Below, piece after piece: positions 36,191-48,284 of a stretch of DNA of 64,000 nt. The position numbers and the translations under genes were made by a program. The notes under the pieces are model-generated. The model worked only from the letters and a program-made list of their open reading frames with translations. It was not told where the DNA came from and searched no databases. Every line of letters begins with the position of its first letter. The stretch's first letter is position 1. Source of the DNA: Cristatella mucedo (Eukaryota; Bryozoa; Phylactolaemata; Cristatellidae); NCBI GenBank assembly GCA_009760855.2, contig WPIO01000258.1:1-64000 (forward strand), read 5' to 3'.

Positions 36191-37500
36191 TGTAAACGGA
36201 TAGAATGAACGGAAGCATGCTATTCAAGAGCACTCCTGAGTTTCATGTGCATCATTGAGAGTATGTCGTGTTCATTGCTTGAGTAGCATGAAAGTAGCAG
36301 CTCAGGACCACTGAAAAGGATGTGCTACAGTCGGCAGCTGGAGACCAGTTGTCTTTGTGTGCGAATTTTTGTTGTGGTTTTCATCCTTAGACGTGCAGAG
36401 CAAAATCTTGTGATGCAAACGGTCTTTAAGTAGAGGAATGTAAAAGCTAATGTATTGTCCATAAAGAATCTGAGGTCATGTGGAGGACGAAACCGATGCA
36501 GCAGTTTAGTTTGGTATTATGGAGCCGAGCCGTAGCAGGTCCCATTAGTCAGTGTAAGAACTTTGCTCTGTAAGTTTATCAAGCAATTAACAAACATTGA
36601 AGCTTTTTTTTTTGGCCATGGAGAAGCATGGTAAAACCTCCGATACTTAAAAACTAGCCTTGCAACCATATTAATGGACAGCTGCAGTGGCCTAGCGGCC
36701 TTTTTGATAGCCCAAGCCTAGGGGAATGCAATAATGCCGAGCTGGTTTGACCCAGCGATTATGGTGCTCGCCCTGATGAAGGTCTGGCCGAGGTCACTGG
36801 CTCGAGCCCTGTGGCACATGTGAAGTGCCTGAATAGATGTTCTCTTCTGACGCTATACAAATAAATTATAAAAATATAGCCAAGACAGGTCCAATGAGCA
36901 AGTTAAATCATTTGCAAACTACTTTGGAAGAAAGTTCCTAATCTTAGACAGGTATCGCACTTGATGGCTAGCTGTGGAAGCAGTCATCTGAAAGACACTT
37001 GCAAAATGTAGGCATCTGTCGAAGATAATAGCTAAATTCCGAGCACGCAGTGATAATTGCACTACAACCTCAACCTATAATAAGAGCAGAGCCTTCTAAT
37101 ACAGCCACATGATTAGGGTGCCCAATGAGCAGAAGTTCAGTTTTTTCCTCGTTTAGTTTAAGCAAATTTGCCGACGTTCAGTAAAGAACGTCATCAAGGA
37201 AAGCGTCATGTTTATCGGTTACTGAAGCAGATTCCGAATATTTAAATGAATAATACAATTGAATGTCATCAGCATTATACGGACAGCCCATTCCATGAGT
37301 ACGAATAACTTTTCACTGAGGTTAAGTATTAATTCAAAACCGCAAAGAACTGAGGAAAGTACCTTCAGCCTGGGGCAGGGACATATTCGTCAGTGTTGCT
37401 GCATAGTGTATCATTGGCTACACGAATGAGTACATTTTTCGTAGAGCACCAACACTTAAACCCGATCAACTGAGGTTACGACATCATTGAACGATAAGAC
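36190..37500 (-). mobile_element. LINE-B copy, second, directly following in the same orientation
   Basis: On the plus-strand reading, AGTAGCAGCTCAGGACCACT at about 36292 repeats the sequence at about 34245. Subsequent segments (GGTCTTTAAG, AAGCTAATGTATTGTCCA) follow in the same order as 34.3 kb onward. It is more decayed than its neighbour and interrupted by a SINE-B at about 36740. Confidence 0.75.
36740..36872 (+). mobile_element. SINE-B copy 2, inserted in LINE-B
   Basis: The plus strand reads GTGCTCGCCCTGATGAAGGT, CTGGCCGAGGTCACTGGCTC and GAGCCCTGTGGCACATGTGA, then AAGTGCCTGAATAGATGTTC. The order is the same as the reverse complement of 27290-27410. It ends with GACGCTATACAAATAAAT. Confidence 0.7.
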
Positions 37501-37659
37501 ATTTAAACAACCTGCTATTTATAGTATTTTGTGTATCCCTGTGAATACATTTCTTTTCAAACTTACACTTTGCAAATAAGATCACTAATCATATTGATTT
37601 GCTTGCTTTGCAGAAAGAGAGGGGGAGAGACAGAGATAGAGAGACTCTATATATATAAC

Positions 37660-37727
37660 TCTCTCTCTATCTCTCTATGAGTTTTAGGTCAACGTGGGTG
37701 CCGTGAACATATATACGTATACATATA

Positions 37728-37814
<87 letters not shown>

Positions 37815-37830
37815 GGGGAGAGAGAGAGAG
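37660..37830. repeat. GA and TA microsatellites between two short direct repeats
   Basis: (GA/CT)n and (TA)n runs are flanked by two near-identical 32-bp stretches, 37678-37709 and 37828-37859 (AGGTCAACGTGGGTGCCGTG against AGGTCATCATGGGTGCCGTG). They look like a duplication separated by grown microsatellites. The region lies about 60 bp before kinase exon 3. Confidence 0.9.
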
Positions 37831-37921
37831 TTATAGGTCATCATGGGTGCCGTGAAAATATCAAAATTAGTATTCATGTTATTACAGTTAATGCTTGGTG
37901 GCATCATTTCTGCTGTTACAG

Positions 37922-37989
37922 GAATTGGTTGCATCACACCTTCGCAGTCCGTTTTTGATTCCTGTTCTGTACTACTCATACGAGGGACA
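37922..37989 (+). CDS. Kinase exon 3: alphaC glutamate and beta4
   Basis: This 68-bp exon lies between a strong acceptor (TTTCTGCTGTTACAG) and a strong donor (GGGACA|GTAAGT). Read in phase 0, as exon 2 requires, it encodes ELVASHLRSPFLIPVLYYSY followed by EG. That fits the alphaC-beta4 pattern of receptor-like kinases (a Glu, then about 12 residues later a hydrophobic pair and a Leu). E94 is the likely partner of the beta3 Lys. The exon ends with CA, and the G that opens exon 4 completes a Gln codon. A longer open frame in another register overlaps it (37843-38046) but lacks kinase features. The exon was found by reading the splice sites, as it is too short to stand out as an open frame. Confidence 0.75.
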
Positions 37990-38782
37990 GTAAGTTTTGA
38001 AATGATCTGCCTTTTAAGTGTATTCAATTCCAATTGGTGCTGTTGACCCGCTTCCTTATTATTTATGATTCCTAGGGCCAATTATTCAATTATTGTTCGA
38101 GGCTATCTCTTCCATTTCTTAAGAACATCTTTGCACTTACTCAGATTTTAATATTTCTTAAAATTACGTTTCAAGCGGCTATGCTTTATTAAGGCTAGGT
38201 TGTCACTAGTGCATTAGGTAACGTAGAAATTGGTTTACTGTTTCACTTGGGTTTCGTCACATTTTTCAATATCTCTCAGAACGATCAGTTAAAACAATAA
38301 AGATACTAAATATCTCAAGATTATGTCTGCCTATCACCTATCGGTACTATGACTTTTTATCGTGACCATACTTGCTCCTAATATCTCTAAGTATTTTTTA
38401 ACTAAAATGCAGTGGCTGAGTAAGGTTTTGGCTTAAAGGCTTTTGCCTGTCTATAGTGGGGGCGGATATAGAAAGCGCAGGGTTTCTTTTTGTGCTTTGG
38501 TCTGCCGATCACAGTAAACGACGAATTAATGTCCTCTTTCCAGTTCACGATGAACCGCTAAGTTCGTATGGAGTAAAAACTATGAATAAGTGATTTTGCA
38601 TCATAACGGTATCACTAATATGAAGGACTTTGCCTCTCCCACCCCCAGACATAAAAAAATGTTGGGACTCAGCGAAGGAAATCTCAGCAAAAAAATTCTT
38701 GACTCCCTCCAGTTGAACAGCTAATTGCTCCCCTTTTCTATAGCTTATTACGTCAAAGATCTAACTCTAAAGGCGGCTGCCG

Positions 38783-38940
38783 ATTAAATAAATTCAATTT
38801 AATCGTTAAGTGCCCTAAGAAAATTGAATATATTTTTAGGCACCACACATATGCCACAGGCTTGAGTTGGGGATCTTGGTTATTGAATGCATTCACCTTT
38901 AACAACGGTCAATGCTAGCAACTTAACCACTAGACCAGAC
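38783..38940 (-). mobile_element. SINE-B copy 3, diverged
   Basis: On the minus strand it reads TGGTCTAGTGGTTAAGTTGC (A-box-like head), then CAACTCAAGCCTGTGGCATA, TGTGTGGTGCCTA and a LINE-A-like TTTTCTTAGGGCACTT end. Confidence 0.65.
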
Positions 38941-39891
38941 AAGCCATTTTTGGTATATTTATACTTACCTGCAACGAAGAGGTTTTTTATCCTCTGCGGT
39001 CACTATGATTTTTTTATCATTTCTAAATATGTATTTTTTATCTGTTCAACTAATCTCCCATTAGTCTGTCTACATGGATTACGTGACTGTGTTTCACAAT
39101 TAGAAAAGGGGAATGGAGCTCTATGCAATCCAATTGTCAGCTATAAAGCCACAGTGAGCTAAAACCACAGCCTTGACACTGTGCTACGGACCGGTGAAGT
39201 AAAGGTAGTAGATGAATGCGTCTTTTCCTGTTTCTCTTTTCTTGCCTTTAATTGTCTTTCTTTCTGCCAGTCCTCATACTGTAAGGGGTAGTCATCCTGG
39301 ATGGGCAATAGGACTTATTTACAAATGCATAGCTCAATTTTACAGGCTCTTGTTTGCTGATGCATTCAGTGACACAAAGCAAAAACCTCTTTTGTGTGTC
39401 TTTGTTCTAAAATGTTGGCTCATTCCAAATTATGATTAAGTGACGGTCAGTCGTTGAGAAAGTAAAGAGAGGTTAGCTCGGTTGGCTGCAAAGTGGACAC
39501 TCGGCTTTTTCTTTATGCCGATATGGCGATTTTTATTTATCGCCGGCTGAAAGGAACACCTCCCCTTCAATAAAAATTGCTTAGCATCTTTTCTAATTTA
39601 TCCGAACGTTTTAATAAACTCGGTATTCTAGAGAGATTATAAAACAATAACATACCCGGTTTAGCACCTTTCACATGCCACCCCTCTACGTTTTTGCAAA
39701 TTCGCTGCTTTGCTGATTACTTAGATCTGGCATCGTATCTTGTTGGTGTTGAACTCTTCTTCTGTAGTCGCACCTGCTTAAGAAATTGAAACGTCTAAAA
39801 AAAATTTAGCTGAGCTTTAATTAGCATGTATAGTCACTAAATTCACGGGCTGAAAAGACTATATCAATTTGCAGAAATTGAATCATTCTAG
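38941..39891. other. Unassigned end of kinase intron 3
   Basis: No gene or repeat family recognised. Hydrophobic frames at 38887-39439 look like AT-rich noise. Confidence 0.35.
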
Positions 39892-40056
39892 GTACTTTGC
39901 GACAGTGACGCCATATATGTCTAACCATGACCTTCGGACATGGCTGGACCAAAACCATCAATGGCAGCTGACATGGCAGCGTTGTGTGCGAATTGCCTAT
40001 CATGTGGCTTTGGCACTGCAAACTCTTCACACTGGGATGCCAGGCGCAAGATGCAG
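39892..40056 (+). CDS. Kinase exon 4: beta5, hinge, alphaD and alphaE
   Basis: The acceptor is CATTCTAG and the donor is ATGCAG|GTACTA. The first base completes the Gln codon from exon 3. The exon then encodes QYFATVTPYM (beta5 and hinge), SNHDLRTWLDQ (alphaD) and LTWQRCVRIAYHVALALQTL plus H (alphaE). This corresponds closely to the xLVYEYMxNGSLxxxL...LxWxxRLxIAxxxAxGLxYLH signature of IRAK/Pelle/RLK kinases. It ends with AG of a split Arg codon. A second possible acceptor at 39874 (ATTTGCAG) would add KLNHSR in phase 0, but exon 3 requires the 39892 start. Confidence 0.87.
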
Positions 40057-41216
40057 GTACTAGAGCTCCCTGCAACTTGCATTTAACTGACAGCTCTTGG
40101 TTTGGATTAAAGTCTGATCTTCAAACAGTCTGGCTCCTACATAGGTCAATTTGTTGACCTGGACTGAAAGGAAAGACATAATAGTTAAGCAAATCTCTTG
40201 GAATAATTATTTTTTATTATAAAAGTTAAATTAATTGCATTCATTGAGTAATATTTGCTCCAGCCTGAATTAAAATCAGGACATTCATATCTTCTTCAAA
40301 GTCTCGACTATTGGTTGTCAGAAAACCTCTGTTTCCTAAAAATGGATAAAAAATAACGTTTGCTTCTTAGATTATTTAGAAAAATGTAGATGGGCAGAAC
40401 TTATATTTATCAGTAAAACTCTGCTAATAAATATAAAGAAGAGCAAAAGCTACATTTATTTTTATCAGCAATATTCTGCTGATAATTCTTAGGTTAAACT
40501 CTGAATTATATCTGCCTTCTGGTTTTTATCAGATAAACGTGCTTAAGCATTATTTTCTTATAATAGTCATCCACATACGGTCACGTGAAAGGTAAAATGA
40601 AAAAATGTGCTGCCTTGGCAAAGTTTGTGCTAGAAAATAGCAGAAAATGAGCAGGGTGGGGTATCGCATAGACAAATCTGCTTAGGGTTCCACAAATAAC
40701 TGCCATCCAATTCAATAAATCATCGTATAGATGCAATCTCGATATTAAACGTCAGACAACTGGTTCGCTTCAAAGTTAAACAGAATAACTTACTGATTGT
40801 ATATGCACAAATTCATACTGATCTGGCAGTATCGCCAAGATAAACCTGGTCAGCCAGCCATTTCACACTTTCGAACTTTGATACAGCTGCCAGTTTTCCA
40901 CAAAGCTTTGCTAAACTGCTGTTTTTCTGTAGCATAATATAGAATACTGTTTCAGGTTTACTCACTAATTTATGCCATTGGGCTTGAGCACTCTCTTGCT
41001 ATAGCATCTGATGTCCCGGCCCAAAGATTAGCCCAAAGACGTCAAGCAGCAATAAAGCTGTCATTTTCACGAGATTCATAAACCGTGATTCGCTGCAAAC
41101 ATTAGAGGAAAGCATGCTTGGATGGATTTCCCAGTAAATTTCAGCAGACTTTCGTTGTCGAACCTTTGCCTCAGTTAGACCAAAGTCCAAAGGCAGCCTT
41201 AAATAATCCAACTAGA
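40057..41216. other. Unassigned start of kinase intron 4
   Basis: AT-rich. TTATTTTTATCAGCA-like words recur between 40405 and 40520, but no ordered tandem repeat is visible. No gene recognised. Confidence 0.35.
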
Positions 41217-41400
41217 ATAATAGCAATGATAATAATAATACGACATTTTATATAGCACCCTCAGAGAACTTAATCTGATTCTATGCACTTCACGTGTGCA
41301 GCAAAGAAAGTGCCATTAAATAGTTAGAGGTGGCTGAATAAACAGCTAAAATTACGTGGTTATGGGCAAAGCATGATTAGAGCTGCTATTTCAAAAAACG
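41217..41400 (-). mobile_element. LINE-A copy 11, 3' stub
   Basis: An AAT-rich tail at 41217-41240, then ATAGCACCCTCAGAGAACTT and CTATGCACTTCACGTGTGCA on the plus strand, which is the LINE-A 3' end read in reverse. Truncated within the 3' UTR. Confidence 0.8.
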
Positions 41401-42436
41401 CTTCGTGCAACGTGGCTTTGATTCTAACTTCTACCAAATAATGTTCTATGTTTATATTCCAAATGTCTCGAGATTTGGCTTAGGCGCTCATCTTTTATGG
41501 CCTACAAGTGCCTAGGCCTGCCAGCCTCTCTACATAAGCAAACTACGAGACAGCTGCAATATCCATAACACATGTCGTGCACCTGTTGTTGTTTTTCACA
41601 TTGCAGACAAAAGTTTTCCGAGTTAACCAACACATTCTCAGCATAGTGCTTCGGGATGCATTCTCGTGCTGCGGCCTTAATGACCGGTTAGCAAGCTTTC
41701 CTACATAATAGAAATGACATAGAGCTGCCACGAACCGAAATATTGACTTCTTAATCTACAGCTCTGTATTGTAAGGCAGCAATCAAGATAGATTTGGTGT
41801 ATTTTCCTCCAAATTCGCCCGACGAAGCATCTTTGCCAATACTGGGTGACCTGTCTCAATATGTCATTACATAGATAAACTAGAGTCTGTCTTTTCTGAA
41901 TTCTTTTAACTGAATCACGTTGTCAAAAGATTCGCTTTTTTCGATGAATGACCTCATCTAAGCTGGTCCACCTATTGGTGACAGTCTGTCTGAACTTTTC
42001 CCACTACTACTGCATGTATTTTAGCTTTACCAATAGGACGCTTACAGTCAGAGCAAAAACTCTTCGGCCAAGCTTTACTTCCGTGAACCTTTCAGCTTTC
42101 TGCTGAGTTTAGGACAGGTCCTTACGTGCAACTTTAAAACACCTCAAACCCAGCACTTTAGCAAAGCAATTCCCGAGTGTGCATTAATTTTCTCTCGTGT
42201 GCAAATGCTCGCTAATTTGGTGAGCATAATCTCTCACCGCCTAAAATTAATGCACTGCAATTTTGTAATTGCCAGCAGTGTTTTCTTTCCCTAAGGGTTC
42301 AAACAAATATAGCTATAAATTGTGCTATATTACATTATTTTCAAGCGCATGCCCCATGCCGTCAAAATTAGAGATGAAACATATTGAGTGTCTGTCTAAG
42401 CAATTTAAATCAGAGATAAGACATTTCTATCGGCGG
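41401..42436. other. Unassigned intron DNA
   Basis: Short accidental frames only. Nothing recognised. Confidence 0.35.
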
Positions 42437-43425
42437 TAATAATAATAATAATAATAATTTATTCGCCATAGCTCCCGGAGAGAACTCAATTTCTGTCTAG
42501 GCAGTTTTTAACTGCTGCAAAAAACGCAATATCGAATGGTTAGTTGAAGCATGGTTAATCAACAACAAAATTTGAATAACATGGTTTGGGTGACATGCAC
42601 GGGATCAGCATGCAAGTTTGGTTAGTGGCAGTAGGCACAGTGTCAGCACACATGCACACATAAAGGACGAATCACAGGGACCCACTAAATGCTGTAATCA
42701 ATATATGCGTTTTTTGTTTCTGTTTAAACGTGGACAAGTCATGAGATGCCGTGATGCAAGTCGTAAGCGAGTTTCAGGCCTTGGGAGCATACGACGTAAT
42801 GGCGCGGTTTCCAAAAGATTTGAGGCTCATATAGGTAAACAGTTTGATTCCCAAAAGCAGTTGGTGCGATGCTTAGCCTGGTTGAGGAGTAGACCTCATA
42901 GGAAGGCTGGAGCCAAAGAATAAAGGTACCTAAAAGTGAGTGACAAATCCTTAAAGTCGATGGGGTAATTTACTGGGAGCCCATGCAAATCGGCAAGAAT
43001 AGGTGCTATGCGACTACTGCTAGGCTCACGACAGACAACTGTAGCTGCCGAGTTTTGCACAAACTGCAGGGGCCTGAGCTAACAGGCCTGTAGACCAGCA
43101 AGAAGTGAGCTACACAAGTCCGGAAGGAATTTTGCAAATGCATGGACCAACTTAGATGTTCTATTCCTATCGAAACAAGCCCAAATTTTAGTAATGCTAT
43201 GTAGCTGAAAGTAGTCAGACATGATTGTGTAGCCGATGCCGTCGTCTAGCGAAAGGTCACTTTGGCACATGAAACCTAGATTTCATGCAGATTCAACAGG
43301 AGATATAATGGCAGTGCCAGTTTTGAGCGTCAGCCTTTCCAATTTCCGAATCACACTTCGTAAGCCCATAACTAGTAAGTTGGTGTTATTATCGTTTAAT
43401 TGAGGAAAGGTAGTTGAAGTCTTTT
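42437..43425 (-). mobile_element. LINE-A copy 12
   Basis: On the minus strand an (ATT)n tail is at 42437-42462, followed by the UTR (TGTGCCTACTGCCACTAACC). Degraded tail coding sequence runs from about 42700 to 43270 (DKDRTSKLVHAFAK-like at 43.2 kb). An RT-end piece lies at about 43330-43410. Confidence 0.82.
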
Positions 43426-43856
43426 GATGTTTTACAATTTATTGCGTGGTTACCATAGAATTCTATTCTGTTCACGTTTAAAAAATATTCATAACTTAAA
43501 TTTAATAAAGTGAACGCACTGCTACGTTGCTGCACTCGGCAAAATAGTTGGTAAACAAAGCTAGATAAAATAAATGGTCCTTAAACTTAATAATCTAGAA
43601 ATTCCATTCCATATCCATTAAGACAATTTACCCTACTGCAGTGACGACTGCTGCAACTTAGGCATCCTCAACCCTTAATTTTAAGTAATGCTATCAGGCC
43701 ATCGAATGCTAAATCGTCCAGAAATTGGGATTAAACTCGTGTGACCTTAATTGCCACAAGAAGGATAATTGAAAATTTGGAACCACTCAGTTATTAAAGC
43801 GAATTAGCCGTAAAGCCAATTTTTTGATATCGCATATTTATGTTGTCATTAACCCT

Positions 43857-46800
43857 TATTAATAGTAGTAATAATAATATGGCACTGGATAAAGCGCCTT
43901 CAGAGTAATCAATCTCTTTCTAGGCGCTTTACCTTTGCTGCAAAGGGGAACGTGTTTAATGGTGAGTAATAGGATGCCTGACAAACGAGCAAATTGAATA
44001 AAATGGTTAGGGGTGACACACACAGGGTCAGCTGCAAATGGGGTTAGAGGCAGCATGCACAGCATCAACACGAATAAGCACATGAAGGACGGTTCGCAAG
44101 GACCCACTAAATGCTGCCCTTAGTAGGTGCGTTTATAAGTTCTTTTTTAATGTGGTCAATTCAGAGTCAAGTCATCTGACACAAATCTGAAGGGAGTTCT
44201 ATTTTTTGGGAGCATACAAAATAAATGCTCGGTCTCCAAATGATTTCAGCTTTGTACGAGGGATTGGTAGACTCTTGTATTCTGAAAAGCATGTGTTACG
44301 ATGCTCGGTCATGTGGGAGAGTAGATCTGAGAGATAGGATGGAGCCAAAAAATAAAGTGACCAAAAAGTGAGCGCCGAAACTTTGAAGTCGATCCGTTGC
44401 TTGACTTGTGGCCAGCACAGATCGGCGAGTGGATTGATGTGGCAACTGCGACGCTCACGACAGACAAGCTTAGCTGTGGAGTTTTGACCCAGCTGTAATC
44501 AACTGTTTGCACATGCCGGTAGGCCGGCAAGCAGCGAGGTACAGAAGTCATGACGGGATGTCATAAATGCATGAAACAACTTAGACGTGGTATCCTTATC
44601 TAAACAAGCCCGAATTTTAGCATTGTTATGTAGCTGAAAGTAGGCAGATTTAACTGTGGAGCTGATGTGGTCGTCTAGCGAGAGGCATTTTGAAAATGGG
44701 ACCCAGATTTCAACTCTATTCAACTGGAGATACGCTGGCAGAGCCAATTTCGAGCGTCAGTCTTTCCAATTTCTGATTCACATTGTGTTTCCCCATAACT
44801 AGTAAGTTATTTTTAGCACAGTTTTAGAAATATTGCTGCCATCCATGTGCTGATGTCATCAATACATGCAGCAAGTGAGTCGAAAGAATTCGAGGTGCTC
44901 GAAGGCTGGGAGAGATCAAAGCAAAGGTACAACTGCGTGTCATCCACCTAGAAGTGAAAGCCTGGATTGTGCTTGGCACTCACACCAGCAGAAGGAAGAG
45001 TAGAAACCGTGAAAAGGACCTGACCTACCACGGACACCTAAGGTACCCCATACTTCAGAGGTACCTCGGATGATCTTTGCCTATTCACAGGCGAGATGAA
45101 ACACGGTGTAGAAGAACTTTGTGATCGATAGATCAAAAGCTGCCGAAAGATCGAGCGAAACAAGTAGAGACACTCTACCTATGTCTGCATTCCTAAGTAG
45201 GTCGATGTACACCCTAAGCAATGTTGACTCTGTGGAGTGATTAGCTCTAAAGCCATACTGGAACATACGAGCACGGTTTGAAGTTTCAATACATGAGTTC
45301 AGATGGTCTCCCGCGACCCGTTCCAGTGTCTTTGATAGGAAAGGTAGAAGATAGAGTGGGCGACGGTTGCTCAAGTTCTCTCGGTCTAGTGTAGCTTTCT
45401 GGAGAAGTGGTTAGACTATGGCTTTGTTGAGAGGTTTTTGGAAAATGACATGAGTCTAATGAGATACTAAGGATGTTAGTTATGCATGGCTGCAGCAGAT
45501 CAATGTAACATCAGAGCAGGACAGTGGGAATAGAGTCCAGAGGACTTGTTGTCTTTTTTGATTGGGATACCAACTTCAGGACTAGATCACTAGTGACCTG
45601 CTTAAACGTAGACATTGAGGTGCAGCCGGGAATTGGAGAACAGAAGTCTAGAGGGGGATGTTGTCATCATAGGGATGGACTCCCTGATCTTATTTATCTT
45701 CTGCACACAGAATCGAGAGAAGCGATATGCTAGATCCTCACAAAAATCATCAGGTAAGGAGCTAATCTGAGAGCGATTGAGTAGATAGTTGATTGTCGAC
45801 ATCAGCATTTTTGGATTGTGCATCTGAGATTCAACATTGGTTTTATAGAACTTATATTTAGCATTTGCTAGGATCGATTGGTACGACCTGCAGTAGTCTT
45901 CATAAGACTGTCGATGGACAGTCAGTCCTGATCTTTCGTATGCTTTTTTAAGCTTGCCCTAAGTAGACCTGGCTAGTTTAATGTCTGTGGTAAGCCAAAG
46001 GCCGTCTGGGCGAGGGCGCACAGTGAGCTTAGTTAGGGTTGCAAACTCGTCGAGCGGGTCAGTTAGTGTCTTGTTGTAGATATCTACTAATGATGACAGA
46101 TCAGAGGGAGGACTGAGCAGCAGAGGCGAAGCCGATATTCACGCACGGACAGCATAGGTGTCAAGGGTCTTGATGTGTCGCGATTCACAGGTTATTTTAG
46201 AGGAGTATGTGGGCACACACTGTAGATTGAATGAGATCTGCATGTGGTCGGATAAGTAGGATTAGGTAATAATTGTTTATGACAAAGTGCAGTCGTATGA
46301 GAAAATCTGGTCTAGTGCGTTACCCTTGATGTGAATTTGACCATGCAAATGAGCCGCAAGAAACAATGAGTCAGTCAATGCACGAAATTCAGTGCTGAAG
46401 GCTACAGATAAGTTAATTAAAGTTAGCGCTGAAATTACCCATAACGAGGAAGGATACATTTCTTGCACACAAAATCGTAATGACATCGGAGAAATCTGAG
46501 ATAAAAAAGCATTTGGTACCCTAGTAGGCGATAGACTACTGCCACTATCGGTAGCTTGTTTTCTGGTGAGACCAAGACAAACGATCTAAAAGACTGCTCC
46601 GAGGGAAATGCAAATGGATTTAAGTTAAGTTTTGAGGGCACGATAACGGCAACTCCACCTCCCGTTTTGATTGATCTATGGGTGCGAAAGAATGAGAAAC
46701 TAGTTGGGGTTGCGTCTTTATTATTTTATATATTATTTTGTGCGAGATTTATGGCTCATTAAGCAAGGATTCCAAAGGCAAGCGTTAAGTCTGGCCGATG

Positions 46801-47130
46801 GAGTTATAACAGGCCGGATGACACTAAGTTATAAAGATTCCCTGTGACGCATGTGGGGGAGCGTGCTGAGCAGTTCGAGACAATGCTAGGAATACCAAAC
46901 GAGAGGCTACTCAACTTTTGGGTCTGATCTGCCGGTTCAGACCACCGTGTGAGCTCCGGTTTGCTTTTTTTTTGTTAATGCAGAGTTCACAAATCTTAGC
47001 AACAGCAATAATATCTATGAATGCATTCAATCTACGATGACGAAGCGATAACAGCTGCTGACGATCATAGCTAACATGCATGTTACTAGCCACCGGCGTA
47101 TCTGAGGCAGCAGCCAGAGTGGGAGACCCA
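43857..47130 (-). mobile_element. LINE-A copy 13, longest copy: endonuclease-like, RT and tail regions
   Basis: About 3.3 kb on the minus strand. The N-terminal side (47093-46911) has YDRQQLLSLRHRRLNAFID, typical of the start of such ORF2 proteins. 46641-46435 has SPENKLPIVAVVYR, an endonuclease-like strand. 46020-45602 is the linker to the RT (SYEDYCRSYQSI-like, IRESIPMMTTSPSR). 45374-45081 has LPFLSKTLERVAGDHLNSCI, FQYGFRANHSTESTLLRVYI and LVSLDLSAAFD. The active site at 44950-44939 has VDD preceded by a TAG stop instead of Tyr. The tail (44747-44309) and the 3' UTR follow. Several frameshifts. Confidence 0.88.
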
Positions 47131-48130
47131 GCAGCCTGAAGCGATAAGCCTTTATATATCCATAGACACGTAATTTCTTACGCGCTACGGTCAAATAAAA
47201 AGCACAATAACTTTAAACAGGTCTTATTTGTATCGTTTCCGTATACGATGCTTCGCAAGAACTTTGGTTTTCGGAAAAATTCTGCAACGAACATGAAACC
47301 ACGAGGGAGCTTTTTACGTCAGGAGGCGAGAATAAAGTAAACTTCGCAAAATTATGGTCAACTTATATATGCTTTCGCAAAACTGGACCAAGGGAAAGGG
47401 GTTTACCGACAATTGAACACGTGGCTTCTCGCCCTACGACGATTTTCCCTATACCAACCACCTTATACTACAATTGATCTATGTATAACAATTGATCTTT
47501 GACAAGTGGCCTAAGATCAGAAATAGGCAATAGAAACAAAACTGATAGAGGTCGGTTTTATTTGATCAAATTAGGTTATAAATCTGTAAATTAAGTTAAA
47601 TACCATTATAAATACTGTTAGTCAATCAGCTAGTATAAATTAATAAAATTGACAACTTGCGAAGTTATTCCTTGTTGAACGTGAAGATACTATATGAATC
47701 ATGGAGTCAGCGATACAGCATGGAATTTCCGAGCTTGGAAGTTCTACAACGAAAAAGAAACTTGGAATACTGAAAGTAATCGTTAATGCAGGCGGCACCA
47801 CCATATTCGTCGCATAGTTAGTTGAGCAGTTACAGTAACATTAAGACATATTTTATCTAGAACGTAATGAACATTTTTGACACTACTAAAAGAAAAAAAA
47901 TGTTGTACTAATAATACTGTTGCATCCAAATAAATTCTGACGGTCATCAATTAAATCCTAATAGTTTGTATCAATTGTCTTAATTGAAAACTGGGTATTA
48001 TTCTTATAAATTGACATGTAGATCAATTGTCGCAGAGGCCAGTTAGTACAGGCCAGTTGTCATAGGTCTAATAGTTGCTGACCAGATGTTATGTAGATCC
48101 AAAAACGACTTTTTCATCCTAGCTAAATAT
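47131..48130. other. Unassigned intron DNA
   Basis: AT-rich. At 47399-47413 the minus strand shows TTGTCGGTAAA followed by pyrimidines, matching the left edge of the insertion at 12340. Otherwise nothing recognised. Confidence 0.35.
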
Positions 48131-48284
48131 AGCCTCTTTTGTATAGCGACAGATGAGCCTTCATGGCTATCACAACCGCTTGCAGCAGAGATAAAGGATC
48201 GCTCACTGCAGGAATCGAACCCACGACCTCGGGTCCAAGGTCGTAAAAAGCAACCGATTTACCTAATGCGCCATCGCGGGTCAC
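48131..48284 (-). mobile_element. SINE-A copy 3
   Basis: On the minus strand it reads CCGCGATGGCGCATTAGGTA (A-box-like), ACGACCTTGGACCCGAGGTC, GTGGGTTCGATTCC (B-box), then GTTGTGATAGCCATGAAGGC and GCTATACAAAAGAGGC. This is the best-preserved tRNA-like head in the window. It lies about 190 bp before kinase exon 5. Confidence 0.88.

Noticed and set aside
37843..38046. 67-codon plus-strand frame overlapping kinase exon 3
   Set aside because: The kinase register is a different frame bounded by consensus splice sites and matching phases. The longer frame has no recognisable domain.
39875..39891. Alternative start of kinase exon 4 at the ATTTGCAG acceptor
   Set aside because: It needs phase 0, but exon 3 ends in phase 2, and the 39892 start completes a Gln codon exactly.
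48131..48284. A functional tRNA gene
   Set aside because: A and B boxes are present, but the sequence continues into a shared non-tRNA body repeated at four other places, so it is a SINE.
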